A stretch of 64,000 nt of DNA from Streptomyces lanatus. Lineage in GTDB: Bacteria; Actinomycetota; Actinomycetes; Streptomycetales; Streptomycetaceae. Location of the stretch: positions 1 through 64,000 of the forward strand of contig NZ_BNBM01000009.1 of assembly GCF_014655715.1 (NCBI RefSeq), written 5' to 3'. The notes below the pieces were generated by a model. It saw only the letters and a list, made by a program, of their open reading frames with translations, ran no database searches and was not told the DNA's origin. How positions within the stretch are numbered: the first letter of the stretch is position 1; each line of letters begins with the position of its first letter. Positions 41,398 to 49,989 of the stretch are shown here, piece by piece. The translations under genes were made by a program, and so were the position numbers.

Positions 41398-42450
41398 TCA
41401 CGGCATGTGGACGTCCGGCCCGATCACCACGCACGACGCCGCCGGCACCTCGATCGAGCCCTCGTAGCGCGGGAGTCCCCGGTCCGGGTCGACGGCGAAC
41501 CAGGACACATCGCCGGAGCGCTCGTTGGCGACGTACAGGACGCCTCCCGCCTCGGTGAGCGCGCGGGGCCAGTGTCCGGCGCAGGTGACCGTGCCGACCA
41601 GCCGCAGTTCCTCGCCCTCGACGACGAACGTGGACAGGACGTCCTCGCCGCGGGTGGCGGTCCACACGAAGCGGCCGTCCGGCGAGGCGGCGATGCCCGA
41701 CGGGTAGGCGTCGCCGGCCGGGGCGCCCGGCAGCACCTGGATCTCGGTCAGGGGCTTCAGCGTGCCGTCGTCGGCGTCCCAGTGGCAGATGGTCACGGTG
41801 GGGGTGAGTTCGTTGACGACGTAGGCGTACGGGCCGTGCGGGTGGAAGGCGAGGTGGCGGGGGCCCGAGCCGGGGCGCAGGGCGATCTCCCGGTGCACGT
41901 CGAGCGTGCCGTCGGCCAGCGTGCACACCCTCACCGAGTCGGTGCCGAGGTCGACGCTGACGGCCCAGCGGCCGCTCGGGTCGGGCTGCACCTGATGGGC
42001 GTGCGGACCCTGCTGGCGTGGGGTGTGCGGGCCGGAGCCGGTGTGCCGCAGGACGACGGGCGGGCCGTCCCCGAGGGTCCCGTCGAAGCGCACGGGCAGG
42101 GCGGTGACACTGCCGGAGCCGTAGTTGGCGGTCAGGACGTGGCCGGCGAACAGGGTGAGGTGCGTGGGTCCGCTGCCGCCCACCGGGACCGGCGATCCGA
42201 CGGGCTCGGGCTTCGCGCCGGTCACGCGGTACGCGGCCACGGTGCCGTCGGCCGTCTCGCTGACCGCGTAGAGCGTGTCGCCTCGGGGCGACAGGGCCAG
42301 GTACGCGGGGTCGGGCACATCGCGCACGCCGTTCAGGACGGTCAGCGCACCGCTTCCCGCGGCCACTGCGGCCGTCGTGATGCCATGGCCCCCGGCCGCC
42401 GTGAACGAGCCGATATAGGCCCGCCTCCCCAGCCTGTCGACGTCTGCCAC
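41398..42450 (-). CDS. Lactonase-family beta-propeller (6-phosphogluconolactonase type)
   Basis: This 350-residue seven-bladed propeller belongs to the YbhE/lactonase family. Landmarks are RAYIGSFTAAGGHGI, DPAYLALSPRGDTLYAVSE, GPTHLTLFAGHVLTANYGSGSV, GPHAHQVQPDPSGRWAVSVDLGTDSV, GPRHLAFHPHGPYAYVVNEL and YPSGIAASPDGRFVWTATRGEDVLSTF. These strands occur in enzymes that open 6-phosphogluconolactone or other sugar lactones. The GTG at 42450 follows AAGGGGA. A DasR-like palindrome lies 57 bp upstream of the start. There is no signal peptide, so it acts in the cytoplasm. Confidence 0.87.
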   Translation of the reverse strand: MADVDRLGRRAYIGSFTAAGGHGITTAAVAAGSGALTVLNGVRDVPDPAYLALSPRGDTLYAVSETADGTVAAYRVTGAKPEPVGSPVPVGGSGPTHLTLFAGHVLTANYGSGSVTALPVRFDGTLGDGPPVVLRHTGSGPHTPRQQGPHAHQVQPDPSGRWAVSVDLGTDSVRVCTLADGTLDVHREIALRPGSGPRHLAFHPHGPYAYVVNELTPTVTICHWDADDGTLKPLTEIQVLPGAPAGDAYPSGIAASPDGRFVWTATRGEDVLSTFVVEGEELRLVGTVTCAGHWPRALTEAGGVLYVANERSGDVSWFAVDPDRGLPRYEGSIEVPAASCVVIGPDVHMP

Positions 42451-42506
42451 CGTTGTCCCCTTCCGGTCGGGTGCCGTCCGGGCTGACGGTAGCAGCGGAT
42501 CATCAT

Positions 42507-42518
42507 CGGTCTAGACCA
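42507..42518. promoter_or_regulatory. dre-like (GntR/DasR-type) operator
   Basis: CGGTCTAGACCA contains the perfect palindrome GGTCTAGACC, the core of DasR-responsive elements (consensus close to TGGTCTAGACCA). It lies 57 bp before the lactonase-type gene. A probable GlcNAc kinase gene is 2.2 kb away, so amino-sugar control is plausible but unproven. Confidence 0.55.
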
Positions 42519-42693
42519 AGGTCGGGTGATCGTCGGCGAGTTCGGTCAACCTTCCGCCCGGACGCACGACCTCACCCGCGGGCCGCTCCCGCGCGGCTCG
42601 CGAGCTGAGGGGTCCGATGGGTGCGGGAGTACCCGGCGGACGCCCTGATCCACCCTCCGGACGGCCTACGACCGTGTCAGCGCGCCGACGGGG

Positions 42694-42762
42694 CGCGAGC
42701 CCGTATCGCGATCCGCGGCTCCGCCGCGCGGGCGCGACCAGCCATGACGACGCCGCGGACGT
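42694..42762 (+). repeat. Copy of the dispersed GC-rich intergenic repeat
   Basis: The segment contains CCCGTATCGCGATCCGCGGC then TCCGCCGCGCGGGCGCGACC and AGCCATGACGACGCCGCGGA, close to the copies at 9848 and 62195. It lies in the 388-bp gap between the lactonase-type and FUSC genes; otherwise that gap holds only the dre-like site. Confidence 0.6.
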
Positions 42763-42838
42763 ACCCAGTTACATAGGCCGCATCGCCATGCAGCTCTGCC
42801 ACGACGGCGATGACACGCCCCCGCCCTCCCGCGGAGCG

Positions 42839-44329
42839 CTACGCGCCGACCAGCGGTGACCCCGACGGCGTCCGCAGTGGCTGGGCCAGTTCGGTGAGGG
42901 CTCGCTCCAGGCCGTGGAGGTGGGCCAGGGCGGGGTCCGTCGCGGTGGGGTGGGCAGTGGGGGTGGTGATGTCCGTGCCGGCGGTCAGGGCCTCGACCGC
43001 GGCCTCGACGCGCCAGCACGCGGCGGCCAGGCGGGCGTCGTGCGAGGCCTCGGGGTCGGCGGCGACGGCGGCGAGCCCGCGGATCTCCCGGGCGCAGTCG
43101 TCGAGCAGGGCCAGGACATGGCGGGCGCGCCGCTTGCGGGCCGGCATCGGGTTCAGCGGGTGCATGAGCGGGGCGATCGAGAGCCGTACCCGGCCGAGCA
43201 GCTGCTCCAGCTCGGCCAGCCGCGGGGCGGGGTCGGCGCTCTCGTCGCCGGCCAGCCGGGCGGCGGCCTCGGCGGTGGCGGTGTGGACGCAGCGCAGGGC
43301 GCGCTGGATCCAGATGTCGGTGACGGCGTGGGTGGTGACGGGCAGGACGAACAGCACGGCCAGCACCGCGCCGACCGCGCCCACGCCCGTCTCGGCGAGC
43401 CGCAGTGCCAGCAGGGCGGGGTCGAGGACGCCGAGGAGGCCGTAGAGGAGCTCGGCGAGCACCGTGACGCAGAGCATCATCCAGGTGTAGGAGACGGCGG
43501 CCGTGTAGAAGATGCCGAAGACACAGGCGGCGAGGAGCAGCGCCGTCGGCGCCCCCGCACCCGCCAGCGGGACGGCCACCATCAGGCCGAGGCCGATGCC
43601 GATCACCGTGCCGAGGACCCGGCGGAAGCCGCGGACCAGGGTCTCGCCGCGCGACGTGGTGTTGACGAAGATCCACCAGGTGGCGCCGACGGCCCAGTAC
43701 CAGCGCTGCCCGGACACCAGCTGCCCCACGACGAGCGCGAAGCCCGCGCCGGCGGTGGCCTGGATCGCCTGGCGTGTGGTCACCCGGGCCAGCCCGCTGC
43801 CGCCCGGCGGCGCGGGGGCGGGCGCCGGGGGCATGCGGCGCTCGTAGCACCACAGTCCGAAGCGCACGGCGGACGCGGTGAGCAGGGACAGCAGGACGGC
43901 GGCGTAGAGCTCGGGCAGCTGCCCCGGGGTCGCGTGCAGGAACTGCGCCACGAAGAAGGTCATGAACGCGAACACGCCGAGGCTGTGGCCGCGCGGGCCC
44001 CAGCGGCGGGCGTACACGCCGGCGCCGACGACGGCGAGGAAGGTGAGGTCGCGGGCGACCGGCTGGTCGTGCAGTTCGGCCGCCGCCGCGAGGACGGGAA
44101 TGCCGACGACGGGCAGCAGCGCGGTGGTGACGGCCTGCCCGCGGACGGTGGCGTCGGTGACCGTGAACAGGGCGAGCAGCGCGGCGAGCCCGCCGGTGAC
44201 GGCGCCGACGAGGGAGTGTCCGGCCAGTGAGCAGACCACGACCGCGAGCCCGATGCCGAGGACGGCCCGCACGGCGAAGCGCAGCCGCGCCCGCCCCGGG
44301 TCCGGCGCCAGGAACACCCTCTTCAGCAC
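42839..44329 (-). CDS. FUSC-family membrane protein (aromatic acid exporter type)
   Basis: This 496-residue membrane protein has two sets of helices, as in FUSC/YccS-like exporters: an N-terminal block (VLGIGLAVVVCSLAG through LLSLLTASAVRFGLW), a Pro-rich cytoplasmic loop (PPAPAPAPPGG), and a second block (ATAGAGFALVVGQLVSGQRWYWAVGATWWIFVNTTSRGETLVRGFRRVLGTVIG). A helical cytoplasmic tail follows. The segment WYWAV-(x)n-TSRGETLxRGxxRVxGTxxG is the family hallmark. The GTG at 44329 is preferred over upstream frames because GGGG lies 8 bases before it. It is divergent from the AsnC gene. The exported compound is unknown. Confidence 0.82.
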   Translation of the reverse strand: MLKRVFLAPDPGRARLRFAVRAVLGIGLAVVVCSLAGHSLVGAVTGGLAALLALFTVTDATVRGQAVTTALLPVVGIPVLAAAAELHDQPVARDLTFLAVVGAGVYARRWGPRGHSLGVFAFMTFFVAQFLHATPGQLPELYAAVLLSLLTASAVRFGLWCYERRMPPAPAPAPPGGSGLARVTTRQAIQATAGAGFALVVGQLVSGQRWYWAVGATWWIFVNTTSRGETLVRGFRRVLGTVIGIGLGLMVAVPLAGAGAPTALLLAACVFGIFYTAAVSYTWMMLCVTVLAELLYGLLGVLDPALLALRLAETGVGAVGAVLAVLFVLPVTTHAVTDIWIQRALRCVHTATAEAAARLAGDESADPAPRLAELEQLLGRVRLSIAPLMHPLNPMPARKRRARHVLALLDDCAREIRGLAAVAADPEASHDARLAAACWRVEAAVEALTAGTDITTPTAHPTATDPALAHLHGLERALTELAQPLRTPSGSPLVGA

Positions 44330-44534
44330 TACTACCGCCCCTTCGACCGGCACGACACCGGCATGAAAAAGGCGCCGCGGAGGTCCGCAGCGCCATCGAC
44401 CGGTCCATTGCAGCATCACGGGGCAGAGTGGCTCAAGTGGCCTCACATATGCTGGGCCATTGGCACAGAGAAATCGGTCCCTGGGCGTCCATCGGAGAGC
44501 CATCGGACCATGCGCGGAGGAAGGCCGGGACACC

Positions 44535-45014
44535 ATGCCCGTCGACGAGCTCGACACCCGCATCCTGCGGTTGCTGCTGGAACAGCCCCGCACCAGCGTC
44601 CGCGAGTACGCCCGCGTCCTCGGTGTCGCGCGCGGCACCCTCCAGGCCCGGCTCGACCGGCTGGAGCGGGACGGCGTGATCACCGGCACGGGACCGACGC
44701 TCTCCCCCGCCGCCCTCGGCCACCCGGTGCTGGCGTTCGTGCACATCGAGGTCACCCAGGGCCACCTCGACGACGTGGGCGACGCGCTCGCCGCCGTACC
44801 GGAGATCGTCGAGGCCTTCTCGATCACGGGCGGCGGGGATCTGCTGACCCGGGTGGTGGCCCGGGACAACGCCCACCTGGAGGATGTGATCCAGAAACTG
44901 ATCAGCCTGCCCGGCGTGGTCCGCACCCGCAGCGAGGTGGCTCTGCGCGAACGTGTCACGCACCGGCTGCTGCCGCTGGTGGAGTCGATCGGGCGGGCGG
45001 CGGCCCGGAAATGA
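44535..45014 (+). CDS. Lrp/AsnC-family transcriptional regulator
   Basis: This 159-residue regulator has an N-terminal helix-turn-helix (ELDTRILRLLLEQPRTSVREYARVLGVARGTLQARLDRLERDGVI). A C-terminal ligand-binding RAM domain follows (AFVHIEVTQGHLDDVGDALAAVPEIVEAFSITGGGDLLTRVVARDNAHLEDVIQ). Such proteins form octamers and sense an amino acid. The ATG at 44535 is preferred to the upstream open frame. It is divergent from the FUSC exporter, which it may control, and lies 19 bp before the HAD gene, so those two may share a transcript. Confidence 0.87.
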   Translation: MPVDELDTRILRLLLEQPRTSVREYARVLGVARGTLQARLDRLERDGVITGTGPTLSPAALGHPVLAFVHIEVTQGHLDDVGDALAAVPEIVEAFSITGGGDLLTRVVARDNAHLEDVIQKLISLPGVVRTRSEVALRERVTHRLLPLVESIGRAAARK

Positions 45015-45033
45015 CCTTTGACATCCTGGGGCC

Positions 45034-45720
45034 ATGAGCGGTCTCGGCGGCACTTCGGTCATCTTCGATCTCGACGGAACACTCGTGGACAGCGAGCCCA
45101 ATTACTACGAGGCGGGCCGCCGACTCCTCGCCGAGCACGGCGTCCTCGGCTTCACCTGGGCGGACCACGAGCGCTACGTCGGCATCAGCACGCTGGAGAC
45201 GGTCACCCTCTGGAAGCGGGAGTACGGCCTTCGACCCCCGGTCGCCGAACTGCTGGCCGCGAAGAACCACCACTACCTGGAACTCGCCCGCACCTCGACG
45301 CGCGCGTACCCGGAGATGCGCGAGTTCGTGGAACTGCTGGCCGCCGCGAACGTCCCGATGGCCGTGGCCTCGGGTTCGTCCCTGGCGGCCATCACGGCGA
45401 TCCTCTCCGCCACGGGCCTCGCAGCCCATCTGCGCACCGTCGTCTCGGCGGACGAGGTCGCCCACGGCAAGCCCGCCCCCGACGTCTTCCTGGAGGCGGC
45501 CCACCGCCTGGGCGCCGCCCCGGGCGACTGTGTGGTCGTCGAGGACGCGGCCCCTGGCGCCGCCGCGGCACACGCGGCCGGCATGCGGTGCATCGCGATC
45601 CCGTATGTGCCCGCCCAGGCGGACGCACCGGAGTTCGCGACGGCGGGGCTGCTCCTGCGGGGCGGGCAGGGGGAGTTCACGGCGCGGCGGGCGTACGACT
45701 GGCTGCGCGGGGCGGAGTGA
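45034..45720 (+). CDS. HAD-superfamily phosphatase (beta-phosphoglucomutase-like)
   Basis: This 228-residue HAD enzyme has a helical cap. Motif I is IFDLDGTLVDSEPNYYEAG, the cap covers about residues 20-80, motif II is VASGSS, the Lys lies in HGKPAPDVFLEAA and motif IV is CVVVEDAAPGAAAAHAAGM. All catalytic residues are present, so it should be an active sugar-phosphate phosphatase or mutase. It starts 19 bp after the AsnC gene. Confidence 0.87.
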   Translation: MSGLGGTSVIFDLDGTLVDSEPNYYEAGRRLLAEHGVLGFTWADHERYVGISTLETVTLWKREYGLRPPVAELLAAKNHHYLELARTSTRAYPEMREFVELLAAANVPMAVASGSSLAAITAILSATGLAAHLRTVVSADEVAHGKPAPDVFLEAAHRLGAAPGDCVVVEDAAPGAAAAHAAGMRCIAIPYVPAQADAPEFATAGLLLRGGQGEFTARRAYDWLRGAE

Positions 45721-45910
45721 CGGACGAACCTCCGGCGTCACATCCCTGAGCATCCCTGACCGCCAATCCCGTCAGCACCGTTGACGGCTCCTAGGTCCCC
45801 GCATAACGTCTGGTCGACCATCCGTACGTCGTTCGGAATCACGAACACGACTCACGAACAAGACGCTTCGGAATCACGATCCACACGACCCCCGCGCGGA
45901 GGAGCACCCC

Positions 45911-48733
45911 ATGGCACCGCCCCTCTCCAGAAGATCCCTTCTCCAGGCCGCGGCCCTCGCCGCCGCGGCACCGGCGATCGGTTACACCGCGACCGGGCGG
46001 GCCATGGCCGCCGCTGAGGAGGCGCAGGCCGTGACCGTCACCCCGTCCGCATGGACCGTGCGGCCCTTCGCCCTCGACGAAGTGGCCCTCAGGCCCGGAC
46101 TCTTCGCCGACAAGCGGCAGTTGATGCTCGACCATGCCCGTGGCTACGACGTCAACCGGCTGCTCCAGGTCTTCCGTGCCAACGCCGGGCTCTCCACCGG
46201 TGGTGCGGTGGCGCCCGGTGGGTGGGAAGGGCTGGACGGTGAGGCGAACGGCAACCTGCGCGGGCATTACACCGGGCATTTCCTGACCATGCTGTCGCAG
46301 GCCTACGCCGGCACCGGCGAGCAGGTCTTCGCCGACCGGATCCGCACCATGGTCGGGGCGCTGACCGAGGTGCGGGCGGCGCTGCGGAAGGACCCGGCGG
46401 TGCTGAGCGTCGGCGGGAGGTTCGGTACGGCCACCGAGAATGTCCGGGGCTCGTACCAGTACGTCGATCTGCCCGCCGCCGTCCCCGGGGGTGCCTCGGC
46501 GATCACCCTGTCCATCTGGGTGAAGCCCACGCACGCCGCCAACTGGGCGCGGGTCTTCGACTTCGGCGACAACAACACCCGGTACATGTACCTGGCCGCC
46601 CGCAACGCCGCCGGCGTCCCGCGCTTCGCCCTCACCACCGGCGGACCGGGTGGCGAGCAGGGCCTCGACGGCACCGCCGCGCTGCCCCTGGACCGGTGGA
46701 GCCACCTCGCCGTCACGATCGCGGGCGGCACCGGGACGCTGTACGTCAACGGCACCGCCGTGGCCCGCAACACGGCGATGACGCTCACCCCGGCCGCCCT
46801 CGGCACCCTCACCAACAACTGGCTCGGGCGCTCCAACTTCTCCACCGACCCTGTCTTCGCGGGCGCCTTCGAGGAGTTCAACGTCTGGTCGCGCGCGCTG
46901 AGTTCCGCCGACATCACGGAGTTGCAGGGCGAGCGCGCCGCCGACACCTCCGCCGGACGCGGCGATCTCGCGTCGTACGGCTTCGACGAGACCACTGGCG
47001 GCACGCTCGCCGATGCCTCCGGACGCGGACTCCACGCCACCCTGCGCCGCACCTGGGGCGGGCCCAGTCATCCCGGGTTCCTGGCGGCGTACCCGGAGAC
47101 GCAGTTCATCGACCTGGAGTCGAGGACCAGCAGCGACTACACGAAGGTGTGGGCGCCGTACTACACCGCGCACAAGATCCTCCGGGGGGTGCTGGACGCC
47201 TACCTCGCCACCGACGACGACCGGGCCCTCGATCTCGCGTCCGGCATGTGCGACTGGATGTACTCACGGCTGTCCAAGCTGCCCGAGGCGACCCTCCAGC
47301 GGATGTGGGGGCTGTTCTCCAGCGGCGAGTTCGGGGGCATCGTGGAGGCGATCTGCGAGCTGCACTCGATCACCGGCAAGGCCGAACACCTCGCGCTGGC
47401 CCAGCTGTTCGACCTCGACCGGCTCATCGACAACTGCGCCGCGAACACCGACATCCTCGACGGGCTGCACGCCAACCAGCACATACCGATCTTCACCGGG
47501 TACCTGCGGCTGTACGACGCGACCGGCGAGAAGCGCTATCTCGACGCCGCCCGCAACTTCTGGGGCATGGTCGTGCCGCACCGCATGTACGGCATCGGCG
47601 GCACCAGTACCGCCGAGTTCTGGAAGGCCCGGGATGTGATCGCGGGCACGATCAGCGACACCGACGCCGAGACGTGCTGTGCGTACAACATGCTGAAGCT
47701 GAGCCGGACCCTGTTCTTCCATGAGCAGCGGCCGCAGTACATGGACTACTACGAGCGGGCCCTCTACAACCAGGTCCTCGGCTCCAAGCAGGACAAGGCC
47801 GACGCCGAGAAGCCGCTGGTCACGTACTTCATCGGGCTGACGCCGGGCCATGTGCGGGACTACACGCCCAAGCAGGGTACGACCTGCTGCGAGGGCACCG
47901 GCATGGAGAGCGCCACCAAGTACCAGGACTCGGTGTACTTCAAGGCCGCCGACGGCAGCGCGCTGTACGTCAATCTGTACAGCCCGTCCCAACTGACCTG
48001 GGCGGAAAAGGGAGTGACGGTCACTCAGACCACCGCCTTCCCGCGCGAGCAGGGCACCACGCTCATCATCGGCGGCGGCAGCGCGGCCTTCGCCCTGCGG
48101 CTGAGGGTGCCGTCGTGGGCGACGGCCGGGTTCCGGGTGACGGTCAACGGCCGTGCGGTGAGCGGTACGCCGACGCCGGGCAGCTACTTCACCGTGTCGC
48201 GGACCTGGCGCAGCGGGGACACGGTGCGGATCACCATGCCGTTCCGGCTGCGGGTGGAGAAGGCGATCGACGATCCCTCCCTCCAGACCTTGTTCTACGG
48301 CCCCATCAATCTGGTCGGCCGCAACTCCGCGACCAGCTACCTCCAGTTGGGCCTCTACCGCAACGCCGGACTCTCCGGCGACCTCCTGCCGTCCCTCACC
48401 CCCGTGTCCGGCAAGCCGCTGCACCACACCCTCGCCGGCACCGAGTTCGCCCCCTTCTTCGAGGGCACCGAGGACCCGACCCACGCCTACTTCCGGCGCT
48501 CGGAGCCCCGGGTGATCTTCGGCAACACCGACTCCGGCGTCGCCAACCCCGCGAAGGCCGACGGCACCACCCTGCTGGACGAGATCTGGGCCGGGGCCCC
48601 GTTCGGCAGCAAGGGTGCGCTGGTCACGCGGGTGCGGTCCACCGTGAACGCATGGGTGAGCGCCGGTCTGCTGAGCCAGGCCGACGGCCAGACGGTCACG
48701 CGGACGGCGGAACGGGCGACGTACGCCCCCTGA
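45911..48733 (+). CDS. Secreted GH127 beta-L-arabinofuranosidase with inserted LamG domain
   Basis: This 940-residue exported glycosidase has a twin-arginine-type signal (SRRSLLQAAALAAAAPAIGYT). The catalytic alpha/alpha-barrel starts with DEVALRPGLFADKRQLMLDHARGYDVNRLLQVFRANAGL and GHYTGHFLTMLSQAYA. Near residue 160 it is interrupted by a LamG/concanavalin-type domain (VNLPAAVPGGASAITLSIWVKPT through GAFEEFNVWSRALSSADI). The barrel resumes near 385 with SHPGFLAAYPETQFIDLES. The zinc/catalytic Cys lie in DAETCCAYNMLKLSR and GTTCCEGTGMES. It would trim arabinan side chains or hydroxyproline-linked arabinose. The start has GGAGGAG upstream. Confidence 0.88.
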   Translation: MAPPLSRRSLLQAAALAAAAPAIGYTATGRAMAAAEEAQAVTVTPSAWTVRPFALDEVALRPGLFADKRQLMLDHARGYDVNRLLQVFRANAGLSTGGAVAPGGWEGLDGEANGNLRGHYTGHFLTMLSQAYAGTGEQVFADRIRTMVGALTEVRAALRKDPAVLSVGGRFGTATENVRGSYQYVDLPAAVPGGASAITLSIWVKPTHAANWARVFDFGDNNTRYMYLAARNAAGVPRFALTTGGPGGEQGLDGTAALPLDRWSHLAVTIAGGTGTLYVNGTAVARNTAMTLTPAALGTLTNNWLGRSNFSTDPVFAGAFEEFNVWSRALSSADITELQGERAADTSAGRGDLASYGFDETTGGTLADASGRGLHATLRRTWGGPSHPGFLAAYPETQFIDLESRTSSDYTKVWAPYYTAHKILRGVLDAYLATDDDRALDLASGMCDWMYSRLSKLPEATLQRMWGLFSSGEFGGIVEAICELHSITGKAEHLALAQLFDLDRLIDNCAANTDILDGLHANQHIPIFTGYLRLYDATGEKRYLDAARNFWGMVVPHRMYGIGGTSTAEFWKARDVIAGTISDTDAETCCAYNMLKLSRTLFFHEQRPQYMDYYERALYNQVLGSKQDKADAEKPLVTYFIGLTPGHVRDYTPKQGTTCCEGTGMESATKYQDSVYFKAADGSALYVNLYSPSQLTWAEKGVTVTQTTAFPREQGTTLIIGGGSAAFALRLRVPSWATAGFRVTVNGRAVSGTPTPGSYFTVSRTWRSGDTVRITMPFRLRVEKAIDDPSLQTLFYGPINLVGRNSATSYLQLGLYRNAGLSGDLLPSLTPVSGKPLHHTLAGTEFAPFFEGTEDPTHAYFRRSEPRVIFGNTDSGVANPAKADGTTLLDEIWAGAPFGSKGALVTRVRSTVNAWVSAGLLSQADGQTVTRTAERATYAP

Positions 48734-48745
48734 GCCGCCGTACGT

Positions 48746-49531
48746 CTATGACCTGCGTCGGGGCTTCCCGCGCCGCGCGCCCTTGGTTCCCTTGGTCCCC
48801 TGGGCGCCGCGGCCGGTCCCGGGCTGGCGACGCGCGCCGCCCCCGCTCTCCGGGCGCTTGCGCTTCGGCTGCTCCGTCGCGGACGTCGGCTGGGTCGTCG
48901 TACGGCCGCGTGTGCTGTTGACGGTCCGGCCGCGGACGACGCCGATGAAGTCCTCGACCAGGTCGGTGGTCGCCTCCTCCGGCCAGGACAGGGCGATGCC
49001 CGACTGGGGGGCGTCCACCAGCGTCCGGTAGGTGAGGTCCTTGCGGTGGTGGAGGCGGGCCAGCGACTGGGGTACGACGAGCAGGCCGACGTTCGCCGCG
49101 ACCAGCTCGACGGCGTCCGCGGTGGTGGCGGGGCGTTCGAAGGCGGGCTGTCCCGGGGGCCGCTCCCAGTCGAGGACGTCGTCGAGGGGGTGGAAGACGA
49201 CCTCGTCGGCGAGGTCCTCGGTGCTGACCTCCTCGACCGCGGCGATCACATGGTCCTTGGGGACGACGACGACCGTGGTCTCGGTGTAGAGGGGGATCGC
49301 GCTGAAGAACGTACGGTCCACCGGGAGCCGTACGAATCCGGCGTCCGCCCCGCCCGCCCTGAGCAGCTCGGGCGCCTCGGCGGCGGTCACCGAGTGGAGG
49401 GTGAGGGGGACGTCCTGGAAGCGTTCGTTCCAGATCCGCACCCACTTCGCGGGGGTCACTCCCGGGACGTACGCGAGCCGGAACGACGGCGCTGCCTGCG
49501 GGGTGGGCGGGGGTGCTTCCGAGCCTGTCAC
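48746..49531 (-). CDS. Stand-alone LysR-type substrate-binding domain protein
   Basis: This 261-residue protein contains the effector-binding half of a LysR regulator (FRLAYVPGVTPAKWVRIWNERFQDVPLTLHSVTAAEAPELLRAGGADAGFVRLP, through LPQSLARLHHRKDLTYRTLVDAPQSGIALSWPEEATTDLVEDFIGVVRG). It has no N-terminal helix-turn-helix. Instead it has a basic, Arg/Gly-rich C-terminal tail (PKRKRPESGGGARRQPG, GKPRRRS) that could contact nucleic acid. Such proteins next to a DUF5997 gene appear conserved in actinobacteria, so this is not a truncation. It is divergent from the DUF5997 gene. Confidence 0.82.
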   Translation of the reverse strand: MTGSEAPPPTPQAAPSFRLAYVPGVTPAKWVRIWNERFQDVPLTLHSVTAAEAPELLRAGGADAGFVRLPVDRTFFSAIPLYTETTVVVVPKDHVIAAVEEVSTEDLADEVVFHPLDDVLDWERPPGQPAFERPATTADAVELVAANVGLLVVPQSLARLHHRKDLTYRTLVDAPQSGIALSWPEEATTDLVEDFIGVVRGRTVNSTRGRTTTQPTSATEQPKRKRPESGGGARRQPGTGRGAQGTKGTKGARRGKPRRRS

Positions 49532-49589
49532 CTGCCCAGGTTACCGGGCGTGGTCGGGGGTCGTTCACGCACTCGATACCCTGGGGTCC

Positions 49590-49976
49590 ATGACGTCGCA
49601 CCAAAGCACCCAGTCCATGAAGCCCGCGACCGCGGCGAAGAAGCTGGGTGTGTACCTCGAAGCCACCCCCGCCGAGTTCCGGGAGGGGGTCGTCACGCGC
49701 GCCGAGCTGAACGCGCTCCAGACCGACCCTCCGCAGTGGCTGCGTGACCTGCGGCGGGACGGCCCGCACCCGCGCCCGGTGGTGGCGGCGAAGCTCGGTG
49801 TCTCCATCGCGGGACTCGCCCGCGGCGGTGTCACCGAGCCCCTGACCACCGAGCAGATCGAGGCGCTCAAGCAGGAGCAGCCGGAGTGGCTGGCCAAGGA
49901 GCGCACCACCCAGGCCGAGGTCCGCAAGGAGACGGCCCGGATCAAGCAGCGGAACGCCGAGCGCGACGCTCAGTGA
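49590..49976 (+). CDS. DUF5997 family protein
   Basis: This 128-residue soluble, highly charged protein shows MKPATAAKKLGVYLEATPAEFREGVVTRAELNALQTDPPQWLRDLRRDGPHPRPVVAAKLGVSIAGLARGG and a long helical tail (LTTEQIEALKQEQPEWLAKERTTQAEVRKETARIKQRN). Both halves look like short DNA-binding-type helical repeats, but the function is unknown. It is paired divergently with the LysR-like effector protein, so they may work together. The stop lies 13 bp from the convergent peroxidase gene. Confidence 0.75.
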   Translation: MTSHQSTQSMKPATAAKKLGVYLEATPAEFREGVVTRAELNALQTDPPQWLRDLRRDGPHPRPVVAAKLGVSIAGLARGGVTEPLTTEQIEALKQEQPEWLAKERTTQAEVRKETARIKQRNAERDAQ

Positions 49977-49989
49977 CCGGCCGGTTCCT

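Noticed and set aside
48746..49531. LysR protein taken as a truncated regulator that lost its helix-turn-helix.
   Set aside because: It has a normal start, a basic tail and a DUF5997 partner, a layout I recall from other actinobacteria, so it is a stand-alone form.
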